In this document: positions 36,279 to 64,000 of the stretch, one piece after another
Numbering within the stretch: position 1 is the first letter of the stretch
Layout of the letters: the number at the start of each line of letters is the position of its first letter
From: Euglena gracilis
Lineage: Eukaryota > Euglenida > Euglenophyceae > Euglenales
Direction: 5' to 3'
Length of the DNA stretch: 64,000 nt
Assembly: GCA_039621445.1 (NCBI GenBank)
Contig: CP154957.1
Coordinates: 13,508,947-13,572,946, forward strand
The notes under the pieces: generated by a model
Told to the model about the DNA's origin: nothing
Database searches by the model: none
The model's input: the letters and a program-made list of their open reading frames with translations, nothing else
Position numbers and translations under genes: made by a program

Positions 36279-36910
36279 TTATTTTTCAAGGTTTTGGCTG
36301 GAGTTTTTGTTTCCCCCACCCCAGTTGAGGGGGATGAGCGGGCTTTCGAGAAGGATAAAAAGGTGAGCGGGTGGCCGGAAGAAAGCAATTTTGAGGATCA
36401 TGGCCTGTCTTCGTGAGACCATGCCTTTTCCGAAGCCGAAGGCAGGTTGAGCCCGGCTGTCCAATGTAGGCACCACGGGCTCCGCACTTTGCCCTTGTGA
36501 GGCCATGCCTTGCTCGGGCGGTGTCGTTTGGATTGTGACGAGCTGGGTTTGGAGTCCCCGCTTGGTGCCTTTTTCGGAGTTGGCTGCTGCCAATTCTGGC
36601 TGCTCACTCACGTCGAAGGCATAATTCCACCTCCTTTTACACGCCATCTTTCATTGAAGTTTAAATTTGTAATTTGATGATTTACTTTCCAAGAGATATT
36701 CGTCTGGTTCGTGTTCTTCTGGAAATTGTTTTGATATTTGATTGCTCTCTTGAAAATTCTTCGGTCGAAACTTAGCTTCTTTTCCTCTGGGTGTCGAAGG
36801 GCAAAGTAACAGGCCAACTCTGGCGAAAAAGGCACTAAGCAGGTGCTCATAACCCAGCGCGCCACAATGCAAACAGCACCGCCGGCGGCGAGCAAGGCGT
36901 GGCCTCGCAA
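36279..36910 (-). other. Two adjacent minus-strand open frames, unknown
   Basis: Frames 36608-36910 and 36279-36647 overlap by 40 bp in different phases. The first reads plausibly as protein (FSPELACYFALRHPEEKKL). The second starts MACKRRWNYAFDVSEQPE. They could be decayed mobile-element coding sequence or chance; third-position bias is weak and no family was recognised. Confidence 0.2.
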
Positions 36911-37912
36911 GGTGTTTGTGCTTCGCCCTTGGTGTCCCTACCTCCCTTGTCGGTTTTCTTCGAGGGAGTAAGAGAGACAAGGTATTTTTTTCCTCCGCCG
37001 CCCTCAGTTTCTTTTCCTCCCCTAGCGGTTTTGCTCGGTGTGTGCGATTTTAAGCGAAGTTTTTTGAAAAAATTGTTTGGTTTGGGGCCTGTCGGTGCTT
37101 CCGGGCTGCCCCAAGTGTGTTTTTTTTCCAGAAAATCCCCCCAAAAAATTCAGGCCTGTCACCCCACCCCCCAGGCAAAAAAATTGACCGCAGGTGACGT
37201 TATTTAGTTTTTTCCTGGCCGTTCCTTATAATGTCCCGCAATTATGCCACAGATGGCTTGTCAGGCAAAAAGGACGTTTCCGGGGGGAAATTTTTGTGCT
37301 AGAGAAATTTTTCGGCGACAAATTTCGCGGGCGACAAATCTCGCGGGATTCCTTAAAAATGTCCGGAAATATTTTGCGCGATTTTTTCTGTAATTTTTTG
37401 GTTGAGCATCGTGAGCACCTGAATGGGAACACATGGAAAGACGCAGGCCAATATTCGCAGGAAAAATTTTGCGGGATTCCTTAAAAAAATGTCCGGAAAT
37501 ATTTCGCGGGATTGTGTCCGCGCAAATTTTCTCTAGGGCAAAAATTCCCCCCCCCCGGTATTTAGTTTTTTCCTCTCCGTTCCTTATAATGTTCCGTGAT
37601 GAGGCTTGTTAGGCAAAAATCGTCCAAAGGAGGATACAGGGCAACAATTACGTCGCCGCTGAACTTCGACTTCGATGTTGCGCACTGTTCCGTGCAGCAT
37701 TCAGCAACCAGGCAACTGCCTGGTGGTTGAAATGCACCGAAATGGCTTTCGTTTGAATTTTTGCAGAAGAGCAGGGAGAAGTATGCCAGAACAGGACACC
37801 GTTGGTCCATTTCAGATCAAGAATCGACTCCGTGCTGAGGATTGTGGCACACAGTGGTGAAAGGAACAGGCTGGAGAAACTCAGGGGCCTGGGGTCTGTA
37901 AGCCCTCATGGT

Positions 37913-38187
37913 CATACCATTGCTTAGCGACCCCCGGGGGGGGGGGGGTCACTTTCCACTCTGAAAAAACCAGTCAGTCACTTTTCCCAAAAAACCAGTC
38001 GATAACTTTATCCCCCCCCCCGGAGGGGGATCGGCCACTCTTGAATGCGCAATGAACATTTGCCAAAAAGTCTCAAAAAATTCCAAAATTTTCCGGCGCC
38101 AGGCCAGGGGTCTTGGCCAGAAAACCAGTCAGTCACTCTGAAAAAACCAGTCAGTCACCCCGCCGGGGGGTGTTAAGCAATGGTATG
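37913..38187. mobile_element. Foldback MITE sharing its ends with LSMT intron 1
   Basis: Ends CATACCATTGCTTA and TAAGCAATGGTATG, flanked by the perfect 8-bp duplication CTCATGGT at 37905-37912 and 38188-38195. The interior is C-run/G-run junctions plus repeats of the word CCAGTCAGTCAC, with no coding capacity. Relatives by the same words occur at 2450-2790, 32830-32900 and 46510-46640, and inside LSMT intron 1. Confidence 0.9.
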
Positions 38188-40254
38188 CTCATGGTGCTGC
38201 CCCTGTGCAATGTGGTCATGTCCTCCATATTGGTGAATCAGAGGGCTTCTTGTCAGAGAATCACTCAGTGGCCCAGGGGTCACGTTTCCGGGGCCAACCC
38301 CCCACTTTTTCAACCCCTGCGCACGACCACTGAGGACTGGGGGGAGGGGGGTTCTGTGACCGTGGGTTTTGCGCAGGGGGGGGGGGGGGGTCAGACCGCC
38401 CCCAGTCCAGACACAGGTTTCTTTGGGACCCAGGGGGTCCAGACCCACCCACCCACCCACCCAAAATCCCTTGTCTTGATGAGGGTCGTGTCATCACATG
38501 TTTTGGATTTTTTCCCTGTCTTGTATGTGCTCCGCTGTATAGCGTTAAATATTGTGTTTTTTTGGTTTGTCTTTTCATGAACAAAGTGATTCCACACGTG
38601 CCATCTCATCATTCTTCTAGGCTTGATCAGAAGAAGTTGACATTCATTTCACAGTGTATGGATGGTATGGATGTGATTGATGAAGTGTCTGGATGGTATC
38701 CTGGATGGATTTGAAAATAGGTGTGTGGGCTGGGCAAGAGAAATTATTATTTAAAAAAAATGCCAATTTCCCAGCTAAATAATTCAACTTTTTCAATTTC
38801 AATCATATTTAAAAAATCAAACCCAATACTTTCGTTCATCATTTTTTTCACGTGACCTTGTGTGTTTTTCTTGTGACTCTTCCGTAAGAGTGTGGGTTGG
38901 ATAGACATGACCACATGTGCAACAACAAATAAAGCAGGTCAGTGAGGGATGTTGCTGCCTTGGCGGCAGTTCCAGAGAAAGGCAGCGGACAGTGGTTCAA
39001 TGGAAAGGGCACTGCCAGGTTTGCAACCACGTCCCTTCCCCACTTCAACTTGACAAATGGTTCACCGGGCTGCAATTCAACTGTTGTTAGGATCCCACAG
39101 CTTCCGTGTGTCAGAAGACAAAAGCCAAAACTGCACGCATAACAGCAACAGGGAACTTCTTAAGAACCCACGGGGGGGGGATCCAGCCAGCAGCAAGCCG
39201 TCTGGAAAAAGGGGCTGGTTGGAAGGAAAAAAGTGCTGGCGCACCATGGGAGGGGGGGGGGGTCCTATGGACTGATGGACAGACCCGGCTGCTACCCGAA
39301 AACAAGGGGAAACCCCCAAATCCAAATCCAGCTGGGTTGGATTTTTTTCAGGCCAAAATTTTGAGGTGAAACCCCCCAAAAATGGTCCATTTCATTCTTG
39401 GCCACTCTTGCACTGAAAAGTTTTCAGTTTGCCAGGCTGTGACTGAAGAAATATCCTAAAAACAACCCCAACAAACATGCTGTTCTGGGGATTGAGGTTT
39501 GTTAAGACCCAAGGTTGCAGACAAACCGATGCCAAATGGGGGGCAAACAAAAAAAGAGTCGCTTTTGGGGTAGGAGGGTGTTGATCATGCGACTGGGGGG
39601 TCCAGCTCAGATGTGGAAATTTTGGTGCTGGCTGACCCCCCCCTTGCGCGGGGTACCCAGCTGGAAGGGCCCAGGGTCGAACTGGGTCTGAAAAAATGCA
39701 GCAAAACCTCAAAAAGCCGGGGGCTTGCAGGTTGTTCGGTGGGGGGGGGGGGGGTTCTGACCCAATTTTTGAGTGGGTCACCAACCTGAACTCTCTGGCT
39801 GGGGGCTGTGGTGCCCAATGAACTCTTTCCTACGCAGGCATCCATCGAATGATGCGTTCGCATTTGTGGAACATTCAAGAGAGTGCCCAGGCAAGTGCAC
39901 AGCATCAGGAAGATTCACAGCATTGAACCCTAAGGGTCCGTGGGTCCATGATGGCTGCAGACACATCTGTTTAACAGACAAATAAGAGTGAAGAGGGTTG
40001 CCCGTCGCGTCAAAGGTTGGGGGGGAATGGCACCAACCAGGTCATCCCATTTGAGAGCAGCCCCTTTGATCAACAGATGATCCGCCAAATACATTAAAGC
40101 CATGCAGCCCCCCCCCCATCTTGTGAAGACACAGTCTGTCACCCAGGGCTTTGGACACACTGAGCAATGATGGTTGCCTTAGCCGTTTTAGGATCAAAAA
40201 GTCGAAAAAACTCCACAAAAATCGAAAAAAAAATTGCCCGAAACGATGTTTTAT

Positions 40255-40710
40255 GGCCTCCCAGACCCGAACTGTTTTTGAGCCGAAAATGAGTGTTTTT
40301 CGACCCAACGGCTGCCCCCCGTTATGGGCCCGAAACCTTTGCTTTTTGGTTTGGGTCAGTTCTGGGTCAAAAAAATCGAAAAAATCGAAAAAAATTTTGG
40401 TCCCAAACCATATTTTTGGACCTCCCGGACGCGGAAAAACTGTTTTTGAGCCGAAAATGGGCGTTTTTCGACCCCCGGCGCCCCGTTTTGGGCCCCAAAC
40501 CTTAGCGTTTTGGGTCAGTGCTGACTGAAAAAAAGTCGCAAAAAAATTGCGAAAATTTTTTGCCCAAAACCATGTTTTTTGGCCTCCCGGACCTAGAAAA
40601 ACTGTTTTCGAGCCAAAATGAGCGTTTTTCGACCCCAAAAAATGCAAAATCAAAGGAAATGTGCGGAGACCTGTTTACGAACTGAAAGTGAGTGCTTTTT
40701 GACCCCCCCC
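40255..40710. repeat. About 166-bp tandem repeat, nearly 3 copies
   Basis: The words AAACTGTTTTTGAGCC and GTTTTTCGACCC recur near 40270, 40438 and 40600. A diverged reverse-complement copy lies at about 60660-60780, so it is also a dispersed family. Confidence 0.75.
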
Positions 40711-41172
40711 CCCGGCCGCTCGTTTTGGGCCTTGGAAAAAAATTATGGGAGACGAAAAAATGGGGGAAAACAGAAAAATCAAAAAGCTTCAAAGAAAACG
40801 GAGGTGATTTCTTGCACTTGTAATGAAGTTTTTTTGGCAAAAACAAAATTCCAAAAAAAAATGGTCCAAACACACGCCTGGTGGTTTGTGAAATATGACT
40901 TCCCTTGCTTCCCCAAAAGTCATATGAAGAATACACTGGGCAAAGATTATGGGGAAAAAGAATGTGAAAAATTGGGGTGGTCTCCCATAATCTTTGTCTC
41001 TCATAATTTCTGTCCGGACTGCAGGCGACGTCCTGCTTGCCTCACTTCCTCCAACAGAAATCTTACAAAGTGAATCTACGTTGAGGTTTGCCATCATGCC
41101 AGGTGCTCCTTGCAACGCGGCATCAGGTGGCCGGGGTAGTAAAGGACAAGGGTTAGGGTTGGCTTGGGCGGC

Positions 41173-63431
<22,259 letters not shown>

Positions 63432-64000
63432 CTGGCACGGAGGAGCATGCAGAAGAGGAGGTGGTGGGGGAACTTGGATGGGGTCGGTCGATGGTGTGGC
63501 GCTGTGTCCCAGCCTCTCCCCAGAGTATTCTTTTTTTCAGGGGGGGGAACGCAACGCATGCACCCTCGAAAAACGAAAAACGCGACGCAAAGAAACACAA
63601 AAAAAAACACAAGAGCGCAAAAAAAAATTCAAATGAACGCAAATAAACGCAAGTTGCATAAAAAGCCCTTTGGGAGCTCCCCGGGATGTACACTTTCTGA
63701 TGAAGAGGACTTTAAAAAAATTTGGTTCCACTGGGAATTTTTTCATGTTGTGTAAGAATAACAGCATTTAAAAAAATGGACCATTTTTAGTTTTGGGGGG
63801 AAATCGAGGGAAACCTGAGGAATTTCTCAAAATCAAAAAGGTTTGTCAGCAAAAATCCAAAATCACCAGGCAAAAACCCAAATTTTTCCTAAATTGAAAA
63901 ACAGACAAAAAACGCAAAAAAAAATGTTTACGATCCTGCCCCTGCCTTTTTTTCCAGGACCTAAATCATCCTGATCCGGATGGCCTGGGGGTTTGTTAAC
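63432..64000. other. FAB2 intron upstream of the first visible exon
   Basis: The exon at 63431 begins after CCGTGCCAG on the minus strand, so this stretch is intron. It carries a dispersed repeat (63555-63760: CCTCGAAAAACG, AAACGCAAGTT, GATGTACACTTTCTG) that also occurs at 44380-44580 in FAB2 intron 7. Nothing else was recognised. Confidence 0.7.

Larger units (their letters stand above)
35764..41172. other. Convergent intergenic region between kinase and FAB2
   Basis: Contains GTTTAGAGCACCC duplicated right after the kinase stop, two overlapping minus-strand open frames at 36279-36910, the 8-bp-duplication MITE at 37913-38187, a CTGGCTGG-type element near 39170-39380 and a roughly 166-bp tandem repeat at 40255-40710. 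No conserved gene was recognised. Confidence 0.6.

Overview
This is nuclear DNA from a photosynthetic eukaryote, most likely a euglenid. Four genes can be assembled from small GC3-rich exons in a much larger mass of repeats: three on the plus strand and one on the minus strand. One encodes a soluble plastid-type stearoyl-ACP desaturase, which points to a plastid-bearing alga. Some introns are ordinary (GT-AG, plus several GC-AG). Others lack GT/AG: they carry CAG at about +3 to +5, CTG at about -9 to -7, and have complementary ends. Coexistence of these two classes is a known hallmark of Euglena nuclear genes. The genus is inferred from intron structure, not from any sequence search.

Layout. 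(1) 79-9204 (+): ten exons of a SET-domain methyltransferase of the Rubisco LSMT/SETD3 type; the 5' end lies outside the window. (2) 11205-15108 (+): a complete five-exon gene for a Pam16/Tim16-like subunit of the mitochondrial protein import motor. (3) 21678-35763 (+): a complete 13-exon SNF1/AMPK/BRSK-like protein kinase of about 303 residues, little more than a catalytic domain. (4) 63431-41173 (-): ten exons of stearoyl-ACP desaturase (FAB2) spread over more than 22 kb; the transit-peptide end lies outside the window. The kinase and FAB2 genes converge on a repeat-filled interval at 35.8-41.2 kb. The four genes share no pathway, and there is no operon-like arrangement.

Repeats fill most of the rest. 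They include long microsatellites ((TTA)n, (CA)n, (GGA)n, (ATCT)n, (GCTGT)n), a 206-bp satellite at 26.64-28.43 kb inside a kinase intron, and a 3-kb terminal-inverted-repeat transposon at 57195-60190 inside FAB2 intron 1. There are also short foldback elements with 8-bp target duplications (31641-31925 and 37913-38187) and dozens of elements built around C-run/G-run junctions.

The most interesting signal is that LSMT intron 1 (206-523) is nonconventional, is flanked by a roughly 9-bp direct repeat, and begins with the same terminal sequence as the intergenic foldback element at 37913. This looks like a nonconventional intron created by insertion of a mobile element. No tRNA, rRNA or CRISPR was seen. 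All exon joins were made by eye from reading frame and family alignment; no transcript was available.
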